Shown in pieces: positions 12,393-25,212 of a stretch of 64,000 nt of DNA. The number at the start of each line of letters is the position of its first letter. The stretch's first letter is position 1. The notes beneath the pieces are model-generated. The model was not told where the DNA came from. It worked only from the letters and a program-made list of their open reading frames with translations, and made no database searches. The stretch is from Selaginella moellendorffii (Eukaryota > Streptophyta > Lycopodiopsida > Selaginellales > Selaginellaceae), in assembly GCF_000143415.4 (NCBI RefSeq), contig NW_003314364.1:428676-492675 (forward strand), given 5' to 3'. The translations under genes were made by a program, and so were the position numbers.

Positions 12393-14239
12393 TGTAAGTG
12401 ACTAAATTTTCCATTCTACTTTAGTCACTTAACCACACCTCCGACCACTTGGAGGAGTCTCAATCACAACCTCCATAAGTCCATTTCAGGACTTGGGACT
12501 TGCTAGCCCTGAGAATGGCATCCATGCCACTCAACATTTGCACTTGGTCCAAGTGCCCCACGTGTCTGATCCCATGACCGACACTCAAAAGTACCACCGA
12601 CATGGCAGCCTGTTACGCTAAGGCCATGCCCAATCACCTTTGCCACACTGGTAGTCCAATACCACTTGTATCACAGTCTTGGCTCTCCAAGACTAGGCAA
12701 ACCATCCGTGAGTGGTCATCTCAGATCCACTCCTTAGCATCCTTAGGATGCCCACCGACAAGGGGAATAACCTTCCCCAATATCCCTCTGTCAGTCCCCA
12801 TTAAGTCCCTTTCTGCCCCTGGCCGTGTTTGCCAACACTGCCACTGGATCGAGGCCCACAAGCCCGACCACTAAGTCCCACGGTCCTCTAGGACTTCCTC
12901 ACCACACGATTGTGTCCTTGGTCACTACCCCAGAGGACTGTTCCTCTTCCTTTCCATAGTCTGGGCCTTTGGGACAACATTTCGGAACACCGTGGCCTTA
13001 CGCGAGCCACCTGGGTACTCTCCCTGCCTTTTGCCCTTGGGTGCTCTAGCCATGGGCTTAGAGCGAGGTTCCGTTGAGCCACACCTGGTATCCAAGTAGG
13101 TAGTGCCACCCACACTTGGACTGGGAGCATCGGACAGTTGATCTCTCGGGGGAACTAGAGCCGGCTCTTGAACACTTCACCAAGCTACCCCGCTTGTCAG
13201 TCCGTGTTCACTCTAGTCTTGGACTTCCCAATGGTCAGCTCATCACCCAACACTGGGTCTGGCCTTCCTGGGCCAAACTAGCCTTTCCTGGCCAAACTGG
13301 CTCCACTGGGCTCCAACCCCCACACTCTCCCTACTATACTTTTGGAACCCCCGCAGCCCCCCCCCCCCCCCTTGGGGGACGATCGCTTTGGGCTTTCACC
13401 CAACTGCCTGTATTAGTATTCGGACTCGGGCTCGAACTCGGAGTCGGACTCAGTCTCGGTCCCGGTTTCAGACTCGGACTCGGTCTCGGTCTCGGTCTCG
13501 GCCTCGGTCTCGGCCTCGGTCTCGGTTCCATCTCGGACTCCATCTTGGACTCCATCTTGGGTCCATCTCGGACTCCATCTTGGGTCCATCTCGGACTCCA
13601 TCTCGGACTCCATATCGGACTCCATCTCGGGTCCATCTCGGACTCCATCTCGGACTCCACTTCGGGTCCATCTCAGACTCCATCTCGGACTCCACTTCGG
13701 GTCCATCTCAGACTCCATCTCGGACTCCATATCGGACTCCATCTCGGGTCCATCTCGGACTCCATCTCGGACTCCATATCGGACTCTATATCGGAGTCCA
13801 CTTCGGGTCCATCTCGGACTCCACCTTGGGTCCATCTCGGACTCCACTTCGGACTCGATATCGGACTCCATATCGGACTCCACTTCGGGTCCATCTCGGA
13901 CTCCACTTCGGACTCCATATCGGACTCCACTTTGGGTCCATCCCGGACTCCACTTTGGGTCCATCTCGGACTCCAACTCGGGTCCGCCTCGGACTCTATC
14001 TCGGACACTTCCACGTGTCATGTGTTGGTCCTTTTTGGGTCTCTTTTTGGAGCCTTGCTTATTGGTTGCCTCGTGCTTGCTCCTCGAGCACTTTGTTGGG
14101 AGTTCCACTCCCACTCTCGACCTTCCAAGTCGGAGCTTTTAGTCCAAACGTGTTATGCTCGTTTGGCTTTCGCTTTGGCCACTACCACGTGGCACCCTTT
14201 CCGGCTCCACTTTGGGGCCTAGGGATTTTGAGTCTCACA
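12393..14239 (-). mobile_element. Solo LTR of the large family nested in another LTR
   Basis: Reverse-complement LTR from TGTAAG (12393) to TCTCACA (14239), 1847 bp. Flanks GTACT (12388-12392) and GTACC (14240-14244) form a 5-bp target duplication with one mismatch. The host LTR reads continuously across it (GGGGAGAGTAC / CCAGGTGGCTCGCG), which proves the nesting. Confidence 0.9.
13420..14008 (-). repeat. Minisatellite inside LTR (minus orientation)
   Basis: Reverse complement of the same hexamer/12-mer array: CTCGGACTCCATCTC-type units. It gives several 230-370-residue open frames on both strands that are repeat artefacts. Confidence 0.9.
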
Positions 14240-14865
14240 GTACCCAGGTGGCTCGCGTAAGGCCACGGTGTTCCGAAATGTTGTCCCAAAGGCCCAGACT
14301 GTGGAAAGGAAGAGGAGCAGTCCTTTGGGGTAGTGACCAAGGACATAGTCGTATGGTGAGGAAGTCCCAGAGGACCGTGGGACTTAGTGGTCGAGCCTGT
14401 GGGCGTTGATCCAGTGGCAGTGTTGGCAAACACGGCCAAGGGCAGAAAGGGACTTAGTGGGGACTGATAGAGGGATATTGGGGAAGGCTATTCCCCATGT
14501 CAGTGGGCATCCTAAGGATGCTAAGGAGTGGATCCGAGATGACCTCTCATGGATGGTTTGCCTAGTCTTGGAGAGCCAAGACTGTGATACAAGTGGTATT
14601 GGACTACTAGTGTGGCAAAGGTGATTGGGCATGGCTTTAGCGTAACAGGCTGCCATGTCGGTGGTACTCTTGAGTGTCGGTCATGGGATCGGACACGTGG
14701 AGCACTTGGACCAAGTGCAAATGTAGAGTGGCATGGATGCCATTCTCGGGGCTAGCAAGTCCCAAGTCCTGAAATGGACTTATGGAGGTTGTGATTGAGA
14801 CTCCTCCAAGTGGTCGGAGGTGTGGTTAAGTGACTAAAGTAGAATGGAAAATTTAGTCGCTTACA

Positions 14866-15210
14866 TGATCATATTGGGTGTACCAGGAAAGGGTTTGGCA
14901 TCATGGCGAAGGATGGGGCTAACGGAGGCAATCCTAAAAAGGATTTTGGTTCTAGGAGTCTTAGTAGATGTCATTTTCAGCCAGTTAATCGATTGACTTC
15001 GAGTGGGTTATCCCTTTGCTATCTCTTGTATGGGCACTATGGCGAAAAAGGGTTTCTTCATGAATGGCTTCTCCAACATCCTTGGCAAAATTCATAAACA
15101 TAAGGCCAAGAAAGAAGAAGATCGGGGCCACCACACTAATGGATGAGGAGCTAGAGCGAGTTTCTGATCCAGATTAGGTGCATGACCAAGAAGGGGAAAG
15201 GGAAGAGCAA
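14866..15210 (+). mobile_element. Fragment of internal region of the second LTR family
   Basis: Appears to continue the sequence broken at 11141, after removal of the solo LTR and its target duplication. It holds a 64-codon frame (14903-15097, starting MAKDGANGGN) near the position where a gag would begin, followed by Lys/Glu-rich coding-like sequence with stops. I cannot assign it to a known Gag. It is cut at 15211 by another LTR. Confidence 0.5.
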
Positions 15211-16889
15211 TGTGAGTGACTAAATTTTTCCATTCTACTTTAGTCACTTAACCACACCTCCGACCACTTAGAGGAGTCTTATTTACAACCTCCATAAGTC
15301 CCACTCAGGACTTGGGGCTTGCTAACCCCGAGAATGGCATCCATGCCACTCAACCTTTGCACTTGGTCCTAATGCTCCACGTGTCTGGTCCCATGACCGA
15401 CACCCCAAGGCATCACCAATATACTAGCCCGTTACACTAGGCCATGCCCAATCACCTTGGTCACATCGGTGGTCCAACACCACCTGCATTGCAATCCCGT
15501 CTCTCCAAGACTGGGCCATCCATCCATGAGTGGTCATCTCTTTAGCATCCTTAGAATGCTTGCAGACATGGGGAATAGCCTTCCCCAATATCTCCTTTCT
15601 GATCCCCACCAAGTCCCTTTCTGTCCTTGGCCGTGTTTGCCAACACTGCCACTGGATCAGGGCCTACAGGCCTAACCACTAAGTCCCATGGTCCTCTGGG
15701 ACTTCCTCACCGTACGACTGTATCCTTGGTCACTACACCAAAGGACTACTCCTCTTCCTTTCCACAGTCTGGGCCTTTGGGACAACATTTCGGAACACCA
15801 TGGCCTTATGCAAGCCTTGTAGGTACTCTCCCCGCCTTCCGCCTTTGGGTGCTCTAGCCATGGGCTTAGAGCGAGGTTCCGTTGAGCCACACCAGGTATC
15901 CAAATAGGTAGTGCCACCCACACTTGGACTGGGAGCATCGACCAATCGATCTCCTGGGGGAACTAGAGCCAGCTCTTAAACACTTCACCAAACTACCCCG
16001 CTTGTCGGTCCGTATTCACTCTAGTCTTGGACTTCCCAGTGGTCAGTTCATCACCCAACACTGGGTTTGGCCTTCCTGGGCCAAACTGGCTCCACTGCAG
16101 TCCTCCCCCTCACTATACTTTTGGAGCTCACCAAAAGTATAGTGAGGTCTGGGAGACGAACGCTTTGGGCTTTCACCCTCTCAGACTTGAACTCAGACTC
16201 AGACTCGAACTCGGACTCGGACTCGGACTTAGACTCGGACTCGAACTCGGCCTCGGCCTCGGCCTCGGCCTCGGTCTCGGTCTCGGTCCCGGTCTTGGTC
16301 CCAGTCTCAGTCTCGACCTCGGACTCCATCTCGGGTCCTTCTCAGACTCCATCTTGGTTTCCATCTCAGGTCCATATCGGACTCCGTCTCGGTCCATCTC
16401 AGACTCCAACTCGGGTCCATCTCGGACTCCATCTCGGACTCCATCTTGGGTCCGTCTCGGACTCAATCTCGGATTCATCTCAGGTCCATCTTGGGTCCAC
16501 CTCGGACTCCACCTCGGACTCCATCTCGGACTCCATCTCGGGTCCATCTCAGACTCTACCTCGGGTCCATCTTGGACTCCATCTCGGTCCATCTCGGACT
16601 CCATCTCGGACTCCACCTCGAACTCCAACTCGGGTCCATCTCGGACTCCATCTCGGACACTTCCACGTGTCATGTGTTGGTCCTTTTGGGTCCCTTTTTG
16701 GAGCCTCGCTTATTGCTCGCTTCGTGCTCGTTCCTTGAGCACTCCGTTGGGAGTTCCACTCCCGCTCTCAACCTTTCAAGTCAGAGCCTTTTATTCCAAA
16801 CGTGTTACGCTTGTTTGGTTTTTGCTTCGGCCACTACCACGTGGCACCCTTTCGGCTCCACCTTGGGGCTTAGGGATTTGTGTCTCACA
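15211..16889 (-). mobile_element. 3' LTR of a minus-strand element, large family
   Basis: Reverse-complement LTR of 1679 bp ending TGTCTCACA at 16889, followed by CTCCACCACCC, the complement of the polypurine tract GGGTGGTGGAG. It is therefore the 3' LTR of an element reading right to left. It includes a minisatellite at about 16185-16664. Confidence 0.85.
16185..16664 (-). repeat. Minisatellite inside LTR (minus orientation)
   Basis: Same GGACTC/CCATCTC array as in the other LTRs, in reverse. It is shorter than in the other copies, and unit counts differ between copies. Confidence 0.85.
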
Positions 16890-17424
16890 ACTCCACCACC
16901 CATAGACGAAGTTCGATGTCCTCATCGAACAGTAAACCCTTTTATAAAGTAACACCCGCAGGTATTACCATTTCCATCCTTGGCACCCAGCCAATATTTG
17001 TCTATGGTTTGACCCCGAAAACTCACCATACCTTGTCCATCCTCTAAGGGGCATAGTCTCTTCAACATAGAGACTCATTCAGCCACCTGGGGTGGTTTGC
17101 TCCCTTTTATTGGTTCAGTTCTCGCTAAACCCGTTAGAGACATCATCTCTAACTCAATTCCACTACTCATTCTCGAGTAGTCTCAGATTCCATTGACATA
17201 ACCTTTGCACTTTGGAACATTTACTTTTGACTTCTTGAAGTCAATTTCCTAGGTGTTTTCGACACCTTGCATTGCACATATTGTGCGAGTTCACTTCCCT
17301 ATCCTAGGAAATCCTCTACTTGAGGGCACCATCCTCCTCTTTTCTATTTTATGCCACCCTTGGCACTACGTTCCAATTATCATCATTTGTGCTAGGGTTG
17401 TCCACAGCCCTATCCTTTGGCTAC

Positions 17425-18088
17425 TGTGAGACACAAAATCCCTAGGCCCCAAAGTAGAGCCGGAAAGGGCGCCACGTGGTAGTGGCCGAAGCGAGAGCCA
17501 AACGAGCGTAACACGTTTGGACCAAAAGCTCCGACTTGAAAAAGTCAAGAGCGGGAGTGGAACTCCCAACGAAGTGCTCGAGGAATGAGCACGAAGCGAG
17601 CCATAGGCGAGGCTCCAAAAAGGGACCCAAAAGGACCAACACATGACACGTGGAAGTGTCCGAGATGGACCCGATATGGAGCCCGAGATGGAGTCCGAGG
17701 TGGAGTCCGAGGTGGACCAGAGATGGACCCAAAAATGGAGTCCGAGATGGAGTCCGAGATGGACCCGATATGGAGTCCAAGGTGGAGTCCGAGGTGGAGT
17801 CCGAGATGGAGTCCGAGATGGACCTGAGATGGAGTCCGAGGTGGACCCGAGATGGAGTCCGAGGTGGAGTCCGAGGTGGACCCGAGTTGGAGTCCGAGAT
17901 GGACCGAGATGGAGTCCGAGATGGACCCGAGATGGAGTCCGAGATGGACCCGAGATGGAGTCCAAGATGGACCCGAGATGGAGTCCGAGATGGAGTCCGA
18001 GATGGACCCGAGATGGAGTCCGAGATGGACCTGAGATGGAGTCCGAGATGGAGTCCGAGATGGAGTCCGAAGTCGAGACCGAGACCGG

Positions 18089-18120
<32 letters not shown>

Positions 18121-19211
18121 TCGGGACCGAGACCGAGACCGAGGCCGAGACCGAGGCCGAGTCCGAATCCGAGTCCGAGTCCGAGTCCGAGTCCGAGTCC
18201 GAGTCCGGAGCCTGAGAGGGTGAAAGCCCAAAGCGTTCGTCTCCCAGACCCTGGGGGGTTTGGTGAGCTCCAAAAGTATAGTAGGGGGAGGACTGTGGTG
18301 GAGCCAGTTTGGCCAGGAAAGGCCAGTTTGGCCCAGGAAGGCTGGACCCAGTGTTGGGTGATGAGCTGCCCACTGGGAAGTCCAAGACTAGAGTGAACAT
18401 GGACCGACAAGCGGGGTAGCTTGGTGAAGTGTTCAAGAGCCGGCTCTAGTTCCCTCAGGAGATCGATTGGCCGATGCTCCCAGTCCAAGTGTGGGTGGCA
18501 CTACCTACTTGGATACCTGTCGTGGCTCAATGGAACCTCGCTCTAAGCCCATGGCTAGAGCACCTAAAGGCGAAAGGTGGGGAGAGTACCCAGGTGGCTC
18601 ACGTAAGGCCACGGTGTTCCGAAATGTTGTCCCAAAGGCCCAGATTGTGGAAAGGAAGAGGAGCAGTCCTCTGGGGTAGCGACCAGGGACACAATCGTGT
18701 GGTGAGGAAGTCCCAGAGGACCGTGGGACTTAGCGGTCGGGCCTGTGGGTCTCGATCCAGTGGCAGTGTTGGCAAACACAGCCATGGGTAGAAAGGGACT
18801 TAGTGGGGACTGACAGAGGGATATTGGGGAAGGCTATTCCCCTTGTCGGTGGGCATCCTACGGATGCTAAGGAGTGGATCTGAGATGACCACTCACGGAT
18901 GGTTTGCCTAGTCTTGGAGAGCCAAGACGGTGATGCAAGTGGTATTGGACTACCAATGTGGCAAAGGTGATTGGGCATGGCCTTAGCGTAACGGGCTGCT
19001 ATGTCGGTGGTACCTTTGAGTGTCGGTCATGGGATCAGACACGTGGAGCACTTGGACCAAGTGCAAATGTTGAGTGGCATGGATGCCATTCGTGGGGCTA
19101 GCAAGTCCCAAGTCCTGGATTGGACTTATGGAGGTTGTGAATGAGACTCCTCCAAGTGGTCAGAGATGTGATTAAGTGACTAAAGTAGAATGGAAAATTT
19201 AGTCGCTTACA
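17425..19211 (+). mobile_element. Solo LTR, large family, inserted in the minus-strand element
   Basis: 1787 bp from TGTGAGACAC to CTTACA. Flanks GCTAC (17420-17424) and GCCAC (19212-19216) form a target duplication with one mismatch. The interrupted internal sequence (TTTGGCTAC...CCGCTCC) is intact at the homologous place near 26270. It contains a long minisatellite at 17655-18215. Confidence 0.9.
17655..18215 (+). repeat. Minisatellite inside LTR
   Basis: GAGATGGAGTCC/GAGATGGACCC units, then GAGACC and GAGTCC hexamers, as in the other LTRs. It produces long open frames on both strands (up to 356 codons) without any protein-family resemblance. Confidence 0.9.
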
Positions 19212-20134
19212 GCCACTTTGCCGCTCCTCACTTGGAGCTTTTACTTTGCCAAATTGGAGCACTTGGGATTCTAACCTTGGAAGTCCACTTCCTTTCCCGT
19301 AATCCGTTAGCATCAAACACATTAGTGTTCCTTGGCTAACCTCGCCATTTGGATTCCTCCCATTAAATTCTATGGCCCAAACTTGGCCACTAGTTTTTTG
19401 CTCCTATCCATTGATTGTTGCATCAAGTAACAAAGGATCACTACCTCCCTCCTTGAGGTATTCTTTTGGGTTCCATGGCAAAGCTCCACTTCGCCAAGTC
19501 TAGAGGGTGCTCACCCCTAGTAGGTCTCTTTAACAACTTCTGCTATGGGCCCGTTCCATAGCCCAACATTGTGACCCTCCCATAGGTCCTATTACTTTCT
19601 TGAACTCACAATACCATTGTATTGTCGTAGTTCATTTCTCTTAGGTGTCCTTCCCACTTGGTCACCTTGACCAAGCCACACCATTATCAATAGTTCAAAT
19701 CAACGCTTTGAACTAGGAACTTTGTTCCTTAACCTCAAAAGAACCTCATCCTTGTTTAGCCATACGATCACCTAGTGATCTAATTTTGACACCTTAACAG
19801 GTTTGCCAATAGGTACTAGGTCTCCTAGACCTTTAACTTGTTGACCATGACCCCGGGGGCATCCCCCACACTTGGCGGTGTGCCCAAGCCAGCCCTTTCG
19901 GCCAAGGGTCCATAACAATTGAGACTGGGTGTCCCCATCTCATTCACCACGTCCTTGGTGCCACTCGCACCAAAGTGTTCAAATTAGATATGCTGAGCCA
20001 CACTAAGCAATCTAACCGTGTATCACGACTCCGGAGCATCCCCCGTTTGGCGGTGTGCCCAAGCCAGTCTCCTCACTGAGATTCTATGACCACCGAAATA
20101 TGAGTGTCCTCATATTCCAAACCATCACCACACC

Positions 20135-20256
20135 CTAGTGATTTGGGACTCGAACCCAAGCACTAGAGGGTTGGGACTCGAACCCAACCTCCGTATATGC
20201 ATCTACGGATGGCATCGCACAAGATGCCTGGCATGACTCCCCACGCCAGTGCACCA
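20135..20256 (-). other. Hairpin chain with two B-box-like motifs (minus-strand copy)
   Basis: Counterpart of 25213-25326. GGGACTCGAACCC occurs at about 20145-20157 and 20172-20184. The stems around the hairpins are kept, with a CATGCC arm in place of CACGCC that still pairs through a G-U. Confidence 0.55.
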
Positions 20257-20955
20257 ACATGTACTTAAAGCGCGCTATAGATCACAGTTTAGGAACCTAA
20301 TTCCTCCACATTGCTAAGTCCTCTCGCTTGACATGTCTGTGATCATGCATAGACTCCTCCATGCTTGGCCCCATGGCCCACCCTTTTTTAAGTCATCACC
20401 TTCACCTAGGGTATTTGTTCCCCTGACTTGCCAATCTCGCTTGGCAAGTCCTCTGACCACTGTAACATGGTTCCTGCATAAGTGTGAAAGTCCTTGAACA
20501 TCGATTTTCATTCAAAGCCTTCTCTTTGAACACTCGGGAACTACTTCCCTAACCTTGATAGCCTTGCCTCATAGCAAGCTTCAAGACCACGCTTCTGCTG
20601 CGCCACTCTAATTTTGCACGTTCCATGAACCATTTACAGTTGGCCTTTTTAGGTACTAAGTTACCTAGAATCGTCTTTGGGAACCTTGAAGGAACTCTAT
20701 CCCTTAGCTTGCTAAGGCCTCCCTTTTCGCAAGCTTTATAGTTGCCATATAGTCTAACATGGACAATTCCATATTTTAGACTCTCCATGGCATCACGGTT
20801 GCTAGCAACAACATCCTCGAGCACCCTCTTGATTCTCCATTTCCAACTTGCATAACCACCGTTGGATATGCTCTTTGATTTCTATGGTTCAGTTCTATCC
20901 CAATACTACTTGCCTTTTGGCCCCATATGTTTCCTTTGGTTATTCTCCTCCAGAC

Positions 20956-22736
20956 TGTGAGACACAAAATCCCTAGGCCCCAAAGTGGAGCCGGAAAGGG
21001 TGCCACGTGGTAGTGGCTGAAGCGAGAGCCAAACGAGCGTAACACGTTTGGACCAAAAGCTCCGACTTGAAAAGTCAAGAGCGGGAGTGGAACTCCCAAC
21101 GAAGTGCTCGAGGAACGAGCACGAAGCGAGCAAAAAGCGAGGCTCCAAAAAGGGACCCAAAAGGACCAACACATGACACGTGGAAGTGTCCGAGATGGAC
21201 TCGAGTTGGAGTCCGAAGTGGAGTCCGAGATGGACTCGAGTTGGAGTCCAAAGTGGAGTCCGAGATGGACCCGAGTTGGAGTCCAAAGTGGAGTCCGAGA
21301 TGGACCCGAGTTGAAGTCCGAAGTGGAGTCCGAGATGGACCCGAGTTGGAGTCCGAAGTGGAGTCCGAGATGGACCCGAGATGGAGTCCGAGAAGGAGTC
21401 CGAAGTGGAGTCCGAGGTGGACCCGAGATGGACCCGAGTTGGAGTCCGAAGTGGAGTCCGAGATGGACCCGAGATGGAGTCCGAGATGGAGTCCGAGATG
21501 GACCCGAGATGGACCCGAGATGGAGTCCGGGATGGAGTCCGAGATGGAGTCCGAGATGGAGTCCAAGATGGAGTCGAGACCGAGACCGGGACCGAGACCG
21601 AGACCGAGACTGAGACCGAGATCGGGACCGAGACCGAGACCGAGGCCGAGGCCGAGACCGAGCCCGAGCCCGAGCCCGAGTCCGAGTCCGAGTCCGAGTC
21701 CGAGTCCGAGTCCGAGTCCGAGTCCGAGTCTGGAGCCTGAGAGGGTGAAAGCCCAAAGCGTTCGTCTCCCAGACCCTGGGGGGTTTGGTGAGCTCCAAAA
21801 GTATAGTAGGGGGAGGACTGCAGTGGAGCCAGTTTGGCCAGGAAAGGCCAGTTTGGCCCAGGAAGGCCGGACCCAGTGTTGGGTGATGAGCTGCCCACTG
21901 GGAAGTCCAAGACTAGAGTGAACACAGACCGACAAGCGGGGTAGCTTGGTGAAGTGTTCAAGAGCCGGCTCTAGTTCCCCCGGGAGATCGACTGGCCGAT
22001 GCTCCCAGTCCAAGTGTGGGTGGCACTACCTACTTGGATACCAGGCGTGGCTCAACGGAACCTCGCTCTAAGCCCATGGCTAGAGCACCTAAAGGCGAAA
22101 GGTGGGGAGAGTACCCAGGTGGCTCGCGTAAGGCCACGGTGTTCCGAAATGGTGTCCCAAAGTCCCAGACTGTGGAAAGGAAGAGGGGTAGCCCTCTGGT
22201 GGGGTGACTAAGGACACAGTCACACAGTGAGGAAGTCCTCGAGGATAGTGGGACTTAGTGGTCGAGCCAGTGGGCCTTGACCCAGTGGCAGTGTTGGCGA
22301 ACACAGCCAAGGACAGAAAGGGACTTGGTGGGGACCGGAACAGAGATATTGGGGAAGGCTATTCCCCATGTCTGTAGGCATCCTAAGGATGTTAAGGAGT
22401 GGATCTGGGATGATCCCTCATGGACGAATGACCTAGTCTTTGAGAGACGGGATTGGAATGCAGGTGGTGTTGGACCACCAGTGTGACCAAGGTAATTGGG
22501 CATGGCCTTAGCGTAACGGGCCGATACGTCGGTGGTACCTTGGGGTGTCGATCATGGGATCGGACACGTGGAGCACTTGGACCAAGTGCTAAGGTTGAGT
22601 GGCATGGATGCCATTCTCGGGGCTAGCAAGCCCCAAGTCCTGAGTTGGACTTATGGAGGTTGTGAATGAGACTCCTCCAAGTGGACGGAGGTGTGGTTAA
22701 GTGACTAAAGTAGAATGGAAAAATTAGTCGCTTACA
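20956..22736 (+). repeat. 5' LTR of the complete element
   Basis: Starts TGTGAGACAC and ends AGTCGCTTACA, with TG...CA termini. It contains a minisatellite at about 21186-21737 and is preceded by CAGAC. Confidence 0.93.
21186..21737 (+). repeat. Minisatellite inside 5' LTR
   Basis: Three zones: 12-base and longer GAGATGGAGTCC/GAGTTGGAGTCC units, GAGACC hexamers, then GAGCCC/GAGTCC hexamers. The strand in RNA sense is strongly purine-rich. It differs from the 3' LTR by one hexamer. Confidence 0.9.
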
Positions 22737-22739
22737 ACT

Positions 22740-22751
22740 TGGTATCGGAGC
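22740..22751 (+). other. Primer binding site of the complete element
   Basis: TGGTATCGGAGC, three bases after the 5' LTR. It matches the tRNA-iMet-type site TGGTATCAGAGC with one substitution. Confidence 0.88.
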
Positions 22752-25212
22752 TGTTCCTTAGTCCGACTTTTATTGGTGCTCAAGTATATCACCACTAGTG
22801 TTGGCATCGGAAGGTCCGAGGAGTGGGCCTATCCTTGAGGAGTAGCAAGTCGGGAAGACATAGCTCTCCATTACAGTTCATGTGTGAACTTGTAGACGAG
22901 GTGGTGGATAGAAAAGGGCCAATAATGGAACGACTTTGGGATCTTGGGAACAGTATATGGTTTTCCTCAAAGAGTTGAGGATGTGATCCAGATGAGCGTT
23001 TGACTTAGCAAACTGGCTAATGTAGTTGTGGTAAACAACTACAGTTGGGATCACGGGAAAGATAAAGACTCCAAAACAATAAAGGAGTCACAAGATTATC
23101 CTCATATAGTTGAGGTTGGTGCTCATGAATGTGAGACCAGAAGTAATGACCGTGGGAGGTCAAATACGGAAGAGGACTCAAGTCCTTGAAATGGTAGCCG
23201 GGGCTACCTTTAATAAATGCTGGAACAACCCAAGGAGTTGGGGGGTGTACTTAGAGATGAGTTGGTATTCTCATCACATGGACAAGTAGTCCTAAGGGGC
23301 AAAGGTTGCCCCCAGAGAACAAAAGCAAGTGTTAGAGTAACACTTGTGAAAATAGTCCTTTTGAGTAGGACAGGAATGCAAGAAGTGTATTCCAGTGAGC
23401 TAGTGCCTCACAAGTAGGACCTTATGGGTCTGTGGGTTAACCAAGTCCAAAACTGCTAGACGACTCAACTAGAGTCAAGAAATGGTCCTAAAAGGACTGA
23501 TGGAAGCATTTGGACTGAGGTGTGTTGTACCCCACAAAGGATGGGGGGGGGATCATAGGATCCAAGGATGAGAACAGAGGGTATCTCATCGATGGCAAAA
23601 TGTGCCATGCTAAAGTCGTGGGAAAGGTGTTCCCAAAAAGAAAACAACTTTGACACAAAGTTGTGTGTGACCTCTATGGTGCAGTGCTAACAGATGGTTG
23701 GCATGAGAAAGAGTGGTATTGGTCTTGGCAAAGACTTAGACACAAAGAAGAAGTGTCATAGAGGTAGGCTCGTTAAGCCGATGGTGTGGAGACACCAAAT
23801 GTGCCAAGGTATGATACCTTGAGGCTATGTTGGTGGGTTCATGAGAACCACTTGCCAAAGAAATCCCAATAGAAATGGGAATGGCATAGCCTAAGCTGTA
23901 GAGCATGCAGTTGGAGTGTGGTGACCCAGATAATGATGGAGGTGTGGAAGCACCAGCAATGAGTTGTAGGACTTGACAACTACAAGGCAACTAAGCAAGA
24001 GGTGCAAAATAATTGGTTAAACGGGTAGAAGGTAGCTACCCAAGCCTTCTTAATGGCATAGGGAAGTTGGATATACCCTTACTAGGGATAAGTTGCTTAT
24101 GTTGCGATATAGTAAGTCAATGTCATAAAAGGAAATACTCATTGTCAAGGAAGCCGTCATTGGAACACCCGAACACTCTAGAACACCAGGAGGTGGTGTT
24201 TGATGTCGCGAGGGCAATGGATAAAGCCCAAGGGACTAAGTCCCTAGCGAATGATGGATAGAAGGTGCTATCCAAATGTCCAAGGTTGCGGAGACAGGAG
24301 AGGACTGTCTACCCAAGTTGGACAAAGCCAAAAATGGAATTTTGGCAAGGCTAGTGATGGGCATGTAAAGGCCCATAAGCCACAATGTAATCCCAGTGTG
24401 TGGGATTATAAGGTGAGCATACCCGGATTGAGGAACCACTCCCTGGGCTATTGGGTAGGTTCATCCCTAAGAATACTTGCTAAGGCATGATAGAAAGTGC
24501 AAAGCTATCCTCCTGATCTGGAGGAGAATGACCGAAGGAAAGGTGTGAAGCCAAAGGCAAGTAGTATTGGGATGGAACTGAACCATAGAAATCGAAGGGC
24601 ATAACCAAGGTTGGTTATGCCAGCTGGGAGTGGAGAATCAAGTGGGGGCTCAAGGGTGTTGCCGCTAGCAACCGTGATGCCATGGAGAGTCTAAGTTATG
24701 GAATTGTCCATGTTAGACTATGTGGCATTTGGAAGGCTTGCAAAAGGGAGGCCTTAGCAAGCTGAGGGACAGAGTTCCTTCAAGGTTCCCAAAGACGATT
24801 CTAGGTAGCTTAGTACCTAGAAAGGCCAAGTGTAAATGGTTCATGGAACGCGCGAAATCAGAGTGGCGCAGCAGAAGCGTGGTCTTGAAGCTTGCCATGA
24901 GGCAAGGCTATCAAGGTTAGGGAAGTAGTTCCCGAGTGTTCAAAGAGAGGGCTTTGAACGAAAGTCGATGGTCAAGGACTTTCACGCTTATGTAGGAACC
25001 ATGTTACAGTGGTCCGAGAACTTGCCAAGCGAGATTGGCACGTCGGGGGAACAAATACCCTAGTTGAAGGTGATAACTTCAAAAAGGGTGGGCCATGGGG
25101 CCGAGCATGGAGGAGTCCATGCATGATCACAGACATGTCAAGTGAGAGGACTTGGCAATGTGGAGGAACTAGGTTCCTAAGCTGTGATCTGTAGCGCGCT
25201 TTAAAAATAAGT

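Larger units (their letters stand above)
11142..14865 (+). mobile_element. Solo LTR of the large family, itself interrupted by another solo LTR
   Basis: The outer LTR runs TGTGAGACAC at 11142 to CTTACA at 14865. Flanks TGATT (11137-11141) and TGATC (14866-14870) look like a 5-bp target duplication with one mismatch. It is split by the minus-strand LTR 12393-14239. It has no neighbouring internal region of its own family, so it is a solo LTR left by LTR-LTR recombination. It contains the 100-N gap. Confidence 0.8.
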
